The notes below the pieces were generated by a model. The model was given only the letters and a program-made list of their open reading frames with translations. It searched no databases and was not told the origin of the DNA. DNA of 64,000 bases. Source: Agrococcus pavilionensis RW1 (lineage in GTDB: Bacteria; Actinomycetota; Actinomycetes; Actinomycetales; Microbacteriaceae). The translations under genes were made by a program, and so were the position numbers. The DNA lies in contig NZ_ASHR01000014.1 of assembly GCF_000400485.1 (NCBI RefSeq), forward strand, positions 62,001-126,000, written 5' to 3'. Positions 25,486 through 32,511 of the stretch are shown here, in pieces. Position 1 is the first letter of the stretch, and each line of letters begins with the position of its first letter.

Positions 25486-25905
25486 TCAGACGACCACGGC
25501 GAGTGCCGGCTGCCACAGCTCGGCCTCTGCCACGACGTGCAGTACAGCGCTCTGCTCATCGGGAACGGCCAGCCTGAACAGGGCCGGGTCGGTCAAGGTT
25601 GCCTTGGGCACCCCGAACCGGCGCAGCCGTGCCAGCGTTGCCGCGGGCCCATTGTGGTCGACGTCGATCCAGAGCACGGACTCACCGCGTGCGAGGCCCT
25701 CCGCCGCGATCGCCGTGGCGATGAGCGTCTTGCCCGTTTCGGGGTCCCCAACGAGGCCGTTAACCGCGCCGGCATAGAGCAGCCGCAGCCCGTCAACGCG
25801 CGTGGCCCCTCGGGTCGGCTCTCGACGCTCATAGCCACCTTCGAGAACGAGCGACGCGTCGACGTAGAGGGCTTGCGTGAAGGCTTCGGTGGTCCCGGCC
25901 ATCAT
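25486..25905 (-). pseudogene. AAA/RecA-like ATPase truncated by the IS
   Basis: The remaining 139 codons start MMAGTTEAFTQALYVDASLV and hold a Walker A (GLVGDPETGKTLIATAIAAE), then a beta strand (SVLWIDVDHNG) and ELWQPALAVVV. Here a RepA/KaiC-like ATPase would continue to its Walker B Asp. The stop codon TGA is the first three bases of the IS inverted repeat. Such ATPases serve replication in phage satellites and integrated plasmids, so this was probably the element's replication helicase. It overlaps the preceding gene by ATGA. Confidence 0.8.
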
Positions 25906-26252
25906 GAGGCAAGCCCTGCGGCGCCACGGAGGACGTGCGTGAAGTAGGCGACGCCGTGAGGCTCGACGTCAGGCGGGCAGGAGGCGATCGCCCGGGTCAT
26001 CCGGCGCTCGAACTCAGCGGCGCGCTCCTTGCCGTTCATCGCGTACAGCCACGCGCGGTCGCTGTCGCGACGCGCCTGCAGCAGCGGCTCGCGCATAGTA
26101 CCCACACCCACGTCGTAGCCGTGCGTCCACAGCCCCATCGCGGCCGGTGACGCCGCATGGAGCTCGTGCAGCCCCAGGCGCTGGCTCACGAGACCCTCCC
26201 ACATGGCGGTCAAGGAACGCTCGGTCGCAGGACCGAGGTGGATCGTCCCCAT
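25902..26252 (-). CDS. Small protein of the island backbone
   Basis: 116-aa soluble protein, MGTIHLGPATERSLTAMWEG onward, rich in Arg, Ala and Glu, with a YAMNGKERAAEFERRMTRAI helix. No family recognised. It overlaps both neighbours by 4 bases (excisionase-like gene before, ATPase after), so the three form one tightly packed operon, presumably for excision and replication of the element. Confidence 0.65.
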   Translation of the reverse strand: MGTIHLGPATERSLTAMWEGLVSQRLGLHELHAASPAAMGLWTHGYDVGVGTMREPLLQARRDSDRAWLYAMNGKERAAEFERRMTRAIASCPPDVEPHGVAYFTHVLRGAAGLAS

Positions 26253-26461
26253 CAGGCAGCGCCGTTCGTGCGGAGCCACGCGTCGACCGCATTCACATCG
26301 AAGCGCAGGCTGCCACTGAAGCCCGATACGGGCATGTTCCGCTCGCGCACCCACTTGTACACGCTCGTGCGGTGGATGTTGAGGTGAGTGGCGATCTCCT
26401 TCACCGTGCACCAACGCGTCGTCGTCGCAGTCGAGGTGATGCCGGTCATGGTCGTGTCCAT
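26252..26461 (-). CDS. Excisionase-like HTH protein
   Basis: 69-aa DNA-binding protein: WCTVKEIATHLNIHRTSVYK then WVRERNMPVSGFSGSLRFD and VDAWLR, the excisionase/MerR-like winged HTH found in Xis proteins. ATG 26461 has AGGAGA nine bases upstream. It heads the three-gene operon that continues with the small protein and the ATPase. It probably directs excision with the integrase and may regulate the operon. Confidence 0.82.
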   Translation of the reverse strand: MDTTMTGITSTATTTRWCTVKEIATHLNIHRTSVYKWVRERNMPVSGFSGSLRFDVNAVDAWLRTNGAA

Positions 26462-26524
26462 CAGTGCTATCTCCTGCCGCCCGCGGTCGAAGCGGGCTCT
26501 TGTAGAGGGCGAATATCCCGGAGA

Positions 26525-26600
26525 ATGCAAGAAGGGCCGTCGTCGACGGCCCTTCTTGAGGCTTCTCAGGGTATGCAAATGGGCCGTCGTCGACGGCCCT
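26525..26600. repeat. Two hairpin repeats before the excisionase operon
   Basis: ATGCAA followed by GGGCCGTCGTCGACGGCCC occurs twice, 47-48 bases apart. The first (26529-26557) forms a 13-bp stem with a GTC loop; the second (26581-26599) has an 8-bp stem. They could be operators, att-accessory sites or attenuators of the xis operon. Confidence 0.65.
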
Positions 26601-26657
26601 TTGTGATGCGCTGAGCACCGCGCGCGGCTCAGTGAGAGCTGCGAGACGGCACAAAAA

Positions 26658-26691
26658 AACGGCCCGCCCCAAGGGGCAAGCCGTTCGTTTT
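26658..26691 (-). terminator. Terminator of the integrase operon
   Basis: Stem AACGGC/GCCGTT enclosing GCCCC/GGGGC (26658-26685). Read on the minus strand it is followed by a run of seven T. It lies 72 bases after the stop of the coiled-coil/HTH gene. TTCGTTTT on the other side may let it work both ways. Confidence 0.85.
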
Positions 26692-26762
26692 AGTACCGGG
26701 ATTCAGTCCCAGCGCGTGCAGGAGCATATTGGCCGATTTCGCGGAGGTCGCCAAACACTCCA

Positions 26763-27062
26763 CTATGTTCCACTAAAGCGGCCGCCGAACATCGTGTCGA
26801 GCGTGTGACCGAGGAACGCCGCATCCACCTCGTTGAGGTCCCAGCGGTAGAGCCGCGGACGCCCGTAGCGGGTCAGTACGCCGCTCTTGGTCAGATCGCG
26901 CACGAGCCGGGTGCTGGCGCGGAGATGCTCCGCCACCTGGTAGACGTCGGCCCACCGTGGCTCGCGCGTAGCAGAGGAGACCACCTTCTCGAGCTGCTTG
27001 ACGCGCGACTCAAGCTCCTGGATCCGGAAGCTGAGCTGATCCGCTTCCGACCAGCGCGTCAC
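26763..27062 (-). CDS. Coiled-coil/HTH protein coupled to the integrase
   Basis: 99-aa protein. Residues ~10-35 form a coiled coil (FRIQELESRVKQLEKVVS). A helix-turn-helix follows: ADVYQVAEHLRASTRLVRDL then KSGVLTRYGRPRLYRWDL, of the excisionase/MerR-like type. GTG 27062 overlaps the integrase stop (GTGA), so it is made with the integrase. It may be a recombination directionality factor, separate from the other HTH protein at 26252-26461. Confidence 0.75.
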   Translation of the reverse strand: MTRWSEADQLSFRIQELESRVKQLEKVVSSATREPRWADVYQVAEHLRASTRLVRDLTKSGVLTRYGRPRLYRWDLNEVDAAFLGHTLDTMFGGRFSGT

Positions 27063-28438
27063 CGGCGAGCCCCCTTGGAAAGGAGCGCCGTGCCGGCCCG
27101 CGTCGCCGCACGCTTCTGCGCGGTGCGGTATCCGCGGTGCACCTGTTGCGAGGTCTGACCCACCATCGCCATGGCGATCTCGATAGGAACCCCGCTGAGG
27201 TGCAGATGGTCGATAAAGGAGTGCCGGGCGTCGTACGGCTTCGAGCCCGCGCCCAGGTCGAACGCGACCGCCAGGTCTTTCCATGCCCGCCGGAGCGTCG
27301 CTTCCGTCATCGGCTGCCCCCGGTTCTCCCACACGAGACCCCATCGCGCGGGTTCAGCGAGCGCGAGTTCGATCGCGTGCCGCAGCTCGGGGTACGCGTG
27401 GAAGTCGCGGTTGCCGGCGTCGGACTTCGGCCGCGACAGAACTCGGGCGGTCGAGATCTCGAGGCCCAGATTGTCGTCTGCGCGGGTGCCGATGATCCGG
27501 TCGTACTTGCTAGAGGCCAGCAGTTCCATCTCGCGCTTCGGGCAGTTGGCCGCTGCAACGCACGCTTCGCCGCATCCGCATGCCCAGTCAGGCTCCTCCA
27601 GCTGCCACGAGAGCCCGAGGTACATCTCGCCATCCTCGTCGACTTCGACGAGCTTCCGTCGCAGTCCGAGGAGCTCCCCTGGGCGAGCGCCAGTCAGGAT
27701 GAGGGCGGCGAGCACCGACCGGTACTGCCACCACGGCCGGACGCGGCTGCCCCGTCGACCTCGTCCCTCGCCGACAGGGGCAGAGAACGCATGCGGTGGG
27801 GGCTCGGCGGCGAGTAGCTGGTCGAGGACATCGCGCATCCGGTCAGGCGTCGCCCATGTTTCGGCCCGTCTCGGGGTCTCCGGGGGGCGTACCTGCTTGG
27901 CGACGTTCTCGGGAACGAGTCGAAGATGCTCGGCATCGGCTAGGCATGACTGCAGCACTGCCAGAGCCTTCCGGGCAGTGTCTGGTCCAAGCGGGGTTCC
28001 CGGCTTCGACTTCGATGTCGACTGCGCCACCGCAGCCAGCATCCGCTCGATCATCGGCACGTCGATGGCCGAGAGTGCAGCTTTCTCAAGGTGAGGCAGG
28101 ACGTGGTTGCTCATGGTCGATCGGTAAGCGCGCACGGTCGACAGTGCCAGCGGCTTCTTCGTCTTGGTCCGGGTGCCTCGGGTCTCGAGAGCCGACATCC
28201 ATTCCTCGGCCCAGGACCCGAACGTGCGGCGACGCGCGGGCTTCACGTGGCTCGATCGCCAAGCTTGCACCTTCGCGTCGAGCGCGTTCTGTGCCTTGGT
28301 CTTGGTGGCTGCTACCGCCTCGAGCCGCTTCGTCGTGCCCCACTCGTCACTCACCGTACGCTGCGCGCGGAAGCGCCCGTTGGCCAGTTTGATGGTGCTG
28401 CCCTTGCCGCTGCCAGCCGGCCGTCCGATCTGAGACAC
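27059..28438 (-). CDS. int: Tyrosine-type site-specific integrase
   Basis: 459-aa phage-type integrase. An N-terminal arm-binding region (KLANGRFRAQRTVSDEWGTT) leads into a SAM-like core-binding domain (LALSTVRAYRSTMSNHVLPHL). Catalytic domain: TGARPGELLGLRRK (Arg I), KPYDARHSFIDHLHLSGVP (Arg II region with His), and the Tyr in HRGYRTAQ. An unusual insert WACGCGEACVAAANCPKR, with four Cys, lies between box I and box II and may bind zinc. GTG 28438 (VSQIGRPAG) has GGAAAGGG upstream; the frame is open earlier. It lies next to attR. Confidence 0.95.
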   Translation of the reverse strand: MSQIGRPAGSGKGSTIKLANGRFRAQRTVSDEWGTTKRLEAVAATKTKAQNALDAKVQAWRSSHVKPARRRTFGSWAEEWMSALETRGTRTKTKKPLALSTVRAYRSTMSNHVLPHLEKAALSAIDVPMIERMLAAVAQSTSKSKPGTPLGPDTARKALAVLQSCLADAEHLRLVPENVAKQVRPPETPRRAETWATPDRMRDVLDQLLAAEPPPHAFSAPVGEGRGRRGSRVRPWWQYRSVLAALILTGARPGELLGLRRKLVEVDEDGEMYLGLSWQLEEPDWACGCGEACVAAANCPKREMELLASSKYDRIIGTRADDNLGLEISTARVLSRPKSDAGNRDFHAYPELRHAIELALAEPARWGLVWENRGQPMTEATLRRAWKDLAVAFDLGAGSKPYDARHSFIDHLHLSGVPIEIAMAMVGQTSQQVHRGYRTAQKRAATRAGTALLSKGARR

Positions 28439-28592
28439 GATGCCCTTTCCGTTGGTGCACCGTAAACCTACACCGAGAAGGCGGTTGTCGACCGCTGTAG
28501 CGTCGTGTTGCCGACCGTTGTTGCGGCTCCAGATTCGCACCAAACCAGCGTCAAATCGCAACACGCAGCGTCGCCAGGCTTCAAGCTCGCCG

Positions 28593-28639
28593 TTCACTCG
28601 TAATGAATAGGTCCGGAGTTCGATTCTCCGAGGCGGCAC
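28593..28639 (+). other. attR: right 47-bp island end
   Basis: Identical to 14828-14874. It holds only the 3' half of tRNA-Thr (no acceptor 5' strand or D arm), so it is an attachment site and not a gene. The resident tRNA terminator follows. Confidence 0.92.
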
Positions 28640-28643
28640 CAGC

Positions 28644-28673
28644 ACGAAGGCCCCGCATCCGCGGGGCCTTCGT
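28644..28673 (+). terminator. Original tRNA-Thr terminator, now beyond attR
   Basis: ACGAAGGCCCCGC pairs with GCGGGGCCTTCGT around an ATCC loop: a 13-bp stem. It also faces the end of the VOC gene (minus strand). Confidence 0.8.
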
Positions 28674-28687
28674 CGTCTCCGCCCGAG

Positions 28688-29080
28688 CTAAGTGCGAGCG
28701 ATGCCGGCCTCCTCGGCCGGCGTCGCGAGCACGCAGAACTCGTTCCCCTCCGGGTCGGCCAGCACGACCCATCCGCCGTCCTCGAATCCGCGGCGGTCGT
28801 CGACGACGCTCGCGCCCAGGCCGACGATGCGCTCGACCTCCGCGTCGCACGTCGTGCCGACCGGGCGGAGGCAGACGTGCATGCGGTTCTTCACGACCTT
28901 GGGCTCGGGCACCTTGAGGAACTCGAGCCAGCGGCCGCCGGGGCCGCGCAGCTCGGCCTCGTGCTCGTTCCACGCGCCGTCGAGCACGACCTCGAAGTCG
29001 TCGAGCACGCGGGACCACCACTGCGCCTGCGCGATGGGGTCGGATGCGTCGAAGCAGAAGTTGGCCGTGCGCGACACCAT
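28688..29080 (-). CDS. VOC (glyoxalase/bleomycin-resistance fold) protein
   Basis: 130-aa single-domain protein: NFCFDASDPIAQAQWWSRVL at the N-terminus, GPGGRWLEFLKVPEPK, NRMHVCLRP and VLADPEGNEFCVLATP at the end. This is the paired beta-alpha-beta-beta-beta VOC fold with His/Glu metal positions (the Glu in DPEGNEFCVL). The start at ATG 29080 is the only one before the conserved motif. Substrate unknown. Confidence 0.85.
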   Translation of the reverse strand: MVSRTANFCFDASDPIAQAQWWSRVLDDFEVVLDGAWNEHEAELRGPGGRWLEFLKVPEPKVVKNRMHVCLRPVGTTCDAEVERIVGLGASVVDDRRGFEDGGWVVLADPEGNEFCVLATPAEEAGIART

Positions 29081-29123
29081 GGGGGTCACGATAGTGGCGG
29101 TGATCGCCGGGCGGAACGATGCG

Positions 29124-29470
29124 TCAGGACGGGGCGACCACCGCCAGGCCGATGGACCGCGCGGCGTCTGCGAGCCGATCGTCGTACGTCGCCGCCCCTC
29201 AGAGGCTCGTAGCAGAGGCTCGCGGACGGCTCCGTAGAGCGATGCCCCGTCCAGGATCGACGAGACGGCCATCTGCGGCGGGTCGCGCCGGACCACGTGT
29301 CGACGCAGCGCGGCGAAGCCGCCGTGCCGAGAGGCCCGCCGAGCGATCGGCAGCTCGGTCGGGACGCGCTCCACAGCGACGAGCCGTGCGACTGGGGTCC
29401 CATGGTTCGTGACGGTGGAGGACTCGCCGGCGGCCACTGCTCGCAGCACCTCGCTGCTGCGGTTGCGCAT
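29124..29470 (-). pseudogene. Decayed VapBC/Phd-type toxin-antitoxin pair
   Basis: The minus strand reads ISHREMRNRSSEVLRAVAAG and ESSTVTNHGTPVARLV, an excellent Phd/YefM antitoxin N-terminus, but no start codon precedes ISHREM. Downstream, in another frame, AATYDDRLADAARSIGLAVV then APS-stop is the C-terminus of a VapC PIN-domain toxin. The catalytic body of the toxin is missing. It is therefore an internally deleted, inactive TA locus. Confidence 0.75.
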
Positions 29471-29545
29471 CTCGCGGTGGCTGATCGGTTCCTCGCGTGG
29501 AACGCAGCACCGCGCAGCGCGGATGCTTCGTCGTACTCTGGCGTC

Positions 29546-30118
29546 ATGGCCAAGGGCATCCTGATCGTCGACGTGCAGAACGACTTCACCGAGGGCGGCG
29601 CGCTCGGGACCGAGGGCGGAGCGGCGGTCGCCGCCGCGATCACCGAGCACCTCCGCACCCATTCCTACGACCTCGTCGTCGCGAGCCGCGACTGGCACGA
29701 CGGCGACAACGACAACGGCGGCCACTTCGCCGCGGGGGAGCCCGACTTCGTCGGCACGTGGCCCGTGCACTGCGTCGCGGGCACGCCGGGCGCCGACTAC
29801 CACCCCGCGCTCGACGCGCTCGCGATCGACGTCCACGTCAAGAAGGGGCAGGGCAAGCCCGCCTACTCGGCCTTCGAGGGCACGACCGACGACGGCGAGA
29901 CGCTCGGCGAGGTGCTCGAGGAGCAGGGGATCGACGAGCTCGACGTCGTCGGCATCGCGACCGACTACTGCGTGAAGGCGTCGGCGCTCGACGCTGCGCT
30001 CGCGGGAATCACGGTCACCGTGATCGACGCGCTCACCTCGGCGGTGTCGCCGGAGACGCGCGCGACGGCGCTCGACGAGATGCGCGACGGCGGCGTGCAG
30101 GTCGCGCGCCGACACTAG
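29546..30118 (+). CDS. pncA: Nicotinamidase (isochorismatase family)
   Basis: 190-aa hydrolase turning nicotinamide into nicotinate for NAD salvage. Catalytic Asp in LIVDVQNDFTEGGAL, metal site SRDWHDGDND with GGHF (Asp/His), Lys in VHVKKGQGKPAYS, nucleophilic Cys in GIATDYCVKASALDA. ATG 29546 follows a TACTCT -10-like box by six bases, so the mRNA may be leaderless. Family call strong; it stands alone. Confidence 0.93.
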   Translation: MAKGILIVDVQNDFTEGGALGTEGGAAVAAAITEHLRTHSYDLVVASRDWHDGDNDNGGHFAAGEPDFVGTWPVHCVAGTPGADYHPALDALAIDVHVKKGQGKPAYSAFEGTTDDGETLGEVLEEQGIDELDVVGIATDYCVKASALDAALAGITVTVIDALTSAVSPETRATALDEMRDGGVQVARRH

Positions 30119-30128
30119 CGTGAGCTGT

Positions 30129-30224
30129 AGCCAGTCTACGTGTAGGCTGTCTGTGGTTCGGTCTCGACGCCTCGCTGTTCGGCTGCCCGGACTTTACATA
30201 GACCGCCTAACAGATAGACTGGCT
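30129..30224 (+). promoter_or_regulatory. MMPL-transporter promoter with inverted repeats
   Basis: TTTACA (30193-30198), 16-base spacer, TAGACT (30215-30220), then GTG 30227: a good promoter with a probably leaderless message. AGCCAGTCTA (30129-30138) and TAGACTGGCT (30215-30224) are perfect inverted repeats; the second covers the -10. Looks like a repressor operator pair. Confidence 0.7.
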
Positions 30225-30226
30225 AA

Positions 30227-32437
30227 GTGTCCACGCGATCCACGCCCCGCTCGTCATCGTCCTCGCGCGTCCCCAGGTGGCTGCGCGTCCTGCTCCCCGC
30301 GGCCCTGATCCTCGGTTGGCTCGCCGCCGCCGGCATCGGCGGGCCCACCTTCGGCAGCCTCTCGAGCGTCGTGTCCAACGACCAGGCGAGCTTCCTGCCG
30401 TCGAGCGCCGAGTCGACGCTCGTGCAGGAGCAGCTCGGCGAGTTCCTCGGCGACGATGAGATCCCCGCGATCGTGGTCGCCGCCTCGGACGAGGAGCTCG
30501 ACGCGACCGCGCTCGAGTCGATCGCCGGGCTGCAGGAGGAGATCGCCGCGCTCGAGGGCGTCGTGCAGGCGTCGCCGGTCGTGCCGAGCGAGGACGGTCA
30601 GGCGGCGCAGATCGTGGCGCTGCTCGACAGCTCCGGCGAGTCGGGCGAGGTGGGCGATCTCGTCGGCGAGCTGCGCGCGCTCGTGGCGGACACCGACCTC
30701 GGCCCCGGCGTGGAGTCGAAGGTCACCGGCCCGGCCGGCTTCACGGCCGACATCGCCGAGGCCTTCGGCGGCATCGACGGGCTGCTGCTGCTCGTCGCCC
30801 TCGGCGCCGTGCTCGTCATCCTCGTGATCGTCTACCGCTCGCCGCTCCTGCCGATCCTCGTGCTGTTCACCTCGGTCGCCGCGCTGTGCCTCGCGATCCT
30901 CGTCGTCTTCGAGCTCGCGAAGGCGGAGGTGCTCACGCTCAGCGGGCAGACGCAGGGCATCCTCTTCATCCTCGTCGTCGGTGCGGCGACCGACTACGGC
31001 CTGCTCTACACGGCGCGCTTCCGCGAGGCGCTCGGGCAGACACGATCGCGCTGGCAAGCGACCGTCGCCGCGCTCAAGGGATCGTTCGAGCCGATCATCG
31101 CGTCGGGCGGCACGGTCATCGCGGGCCTCCTGTGCCTCCTGCTGAGCGACCTCGTCTCGAACCAGCAGCTCGGCCCGGTGGCCGCGATCGGCATCGCCGC
31201 CTCGATCCTCGCGGGGCTCACCCTGCTGCCGGCGCTGCTGCTCGCCTTCGGCCGCGTCGCCTTCTGGCCGGTCGCGCCGACGCCCGAGAAGCCGCGCGTC
31301 AAGGCCGACGGCGAGGGTCTGTGGGGCGCGGTCTCGAACCTCGTCGATCGCCGCGCCCGCACGGTGTGGATCGTCACGGCGCTCGTGCTCGGCGCCGGCG
31401 CGCTCGGCGTCACGCAGCTGCGCGCCGAGGGCGTGCCCTCGAGCGACTTCGTCGTCGGCGAGTCGGAGGCCCGCGACGGCCAGGCGCTGCTCTCGGCGCA
31501 CTTCCCCGGCGGCTCCGGCACCCCTACGCAGATCGTCGCGCCCGAGGGCGAGCTCGACGCGGTCGCCGAGGCGGTCGCCGACATCGACGGCGTCGAGAGC
31601 CTCGCGCTCGCGAGCGAGGACTCGCCCTCGGGCACTCTCCCGTGGCCGGCCGATCCCGCGTCGCCGTTCGCGGCGTTCGAGCCGACCGTCGTCGACGGCA
31701 GCGTGCTGCTGCAGGCGACGCTCGTCGACGCTCCGGACTCGACCGAGGCGCAGGAGGTCGTGCGCGAGATCCGCGAGGCGGCGCACGACGTCACCGACGA
31801 GGCGATCGTCGGCGGCACGACCGCGACCGCGATCGACACGAACGACGCATCCTCGCGCGACCGCGCCGTCATCATCCCGATCGTGCTGCTCGTCATCGGG
31901 CTCATCCTGATGGTGCTGCTGCGCTCGATCGTGGCTGCGGCGGTGCTGCTGGCCACGACCGTGCTGTCGTACTACACGGCGCTCGGCGTCGGCGCGATCA
32001 TCCTGCAGTGGCTCGGGGTCCCCGACATGGATCCGGCGGTGCCGCTGTTCGCGTTCGTGTTCCTCGTCGCGCTCGGCGTCGACTACAACATCTTCCTCAT
32101 GACCCGCGTGCGCGAGGAGGTCGGCAAGCGCGGCCACCGCGCGGGCGTGCTCCGCGGCCTGCGCGTGACCGGCGGCGTCATCACCTCGGCGGGCGTCGTG
32201 CTCGCGGCCACCTTCGCGGCGCTCGGCGTCATCCCGGTGCTGTTCCTGCTGCAGCTCGCGATCATCGTCGCGCTCGGCGTGCTCATCGACACGACGCTCG
32301 TCCGCTCGCTGCTCGTGCCCGCACTCGCGCTCGAGATCGGGCCGAAGACCTGGTGGCCGTCGAAGCTCGCGAGGGAGCCGCGCACTCCCGCGGCGGACCG
32401 ATCGGACGCGGAGGTGAGCGCCGCCGCGTCGCGCTGA
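30227..32437 (+). CDS. MMPL/RND-family membrane transporter
   Basis: 736-aa protein with two similar halves. Each has one N-terminal helix, a large extracytoplasmic domain (SFLPSSAESTLVQEQL in the first half) and a bundle of five helices. LFILVVGAATDYGLLYTARF and FVFLVALGVDYNIFLMTRVRE hold the conserved Asp-Tyr pairs thought to carry protons. This is the MmpL/YdfJ-type layout, exporting lipids or hydrophobic drugs. GTG start just after the promoter. A missing adjacent regulator is noteworthy, because the promoter carries a clear operator-like repeat. Confidence 0.92.
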   Translation: MSTRSTPRSSSSSRVPRWLRVLLPAALILGWLAAAGIGGPTFGSLSSVVSNDQASFLPSSAESTLVQEQLGEFLGDDEIPAIVVAASDEELDATALESIAGLQEEIAALEGVVQASPVVPSEDGQAAQIVALLDSSGESGEVGDLVGELRALVADTDLGPGVESKVTGPAGFTADIAEAFGGIDGLLLLVALGAVLVILVIVYRSPLLPILVLFTSVAALCLAILVVFELAKAEVLTLSGQTQGILFILVVGAATDYGLLYTARFREALGQTRSRWQATVAALKGSFEPIIASGGTVIAGLLCLLLSDLVSNQQLGPVAAIGIAASILAGLTLLPALLLAFGRVAFWPVAPTPEKPRVKADGEGLWGAVSNLVDRRARTVWIVTALVLGAGALGVTQLRAEGVPSSDFVVGESEARDGQALLSAHFPGGSGTPTQIVAPEGELDAVAEAVADIDGVESLALASEDSPSGTLPWPADPASPFAAFEPTVVDGSVLLQATLVDAPDSTEAQEVVREIREAAHDVTDEAIVGGTTATAIDTNDASSRDRAVIIPIVLLVIGLILMVLLRSIVAAAVLLATTVLSYYTALGVGAIILQWLGVPDMDPAVPLFAFVFLVALGVDYNIFLMTRVREEVGKRGHRAGVLRGLRVTGGVITSAGVVLAATFAALGVIPVLFLLQLAIIVALGVLIDTTLVRSLLVPALALEIGPKTWWPSKLAREPRTPAADRSDAEVSAAASR

Positions 32438-32468
32438 CCTCGGGTGCGCGGTCGCGGCTTGCGCCGAT

Positions 32469-32482
32469 CGTATGACGATAAT
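32469..32482 (+). promoter_or_regulatory. Operator-like element before the GntR gene
   Basis: CGTATGACGATAAT, extended by ACGG into a dyad (CGTAT...ATACG). The same 14 bases recur at 38105-38118 before the MHS transporter. It suits a FadR-type GntR protein acting on its own gene. Confidence 0.72.
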
Positions 32483-32511
32483 ACGGTTGGTGTGAGCGAG
32501 AGGCGGCGTCG

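Larger units (their letters stand above)
24149..25488 (-). mobile_element. IS3-family insertion sequence, 1340 bp
   Basis: Ends form inverted repeats starting TGAACCGTCCCCGGTT (24149-24164 and complement 25473-25488), with the TG...CA termini of IS3 elements. It carries orfA and orfB on the minus strand. Flanks (..CGTTT | GACGA..) show no target duplication, which suggests an adjacent deletion or recombination after insertion. Its right end truncates an ATPase gene. Confidence 0.92.
14828..28639. mobile_element. Integrated mercury-resistance island at tRNA-Thr
   Basis: 47-bp direct repeats of the tRNA 3' half flank about 13.77 kb (one att copy included). A tyrosine integrase gene (27059-28438) sits next to the right repeat, and excisionase-like genes lie nearby. 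Cargo: a mer operon, a metal-type MerR/transporter pair, an IS3 insertion and gene remnants. Codon use in the mer part (CTG, GCC) differs from the host (CTC, GCG). The backbone is too reduced for a conjugative element; no relaxase or VirB/TraB gene is seen. It looks like an integrated satellite or plasmid-derived element that gained metal-resistance cargo. Confidence 0.9.

Noticed and set aside
28593-28639. Possible second tRNA-Thr gene
   Set aside because: Only the 3' half is present; no 5' acceptor strand or D arm precedes it. It is the attR site.
32438-32470. Terminator between the MMPL gene and gntR
   Set aside because: No stem longer than a few base pairs is visible in this short gap.
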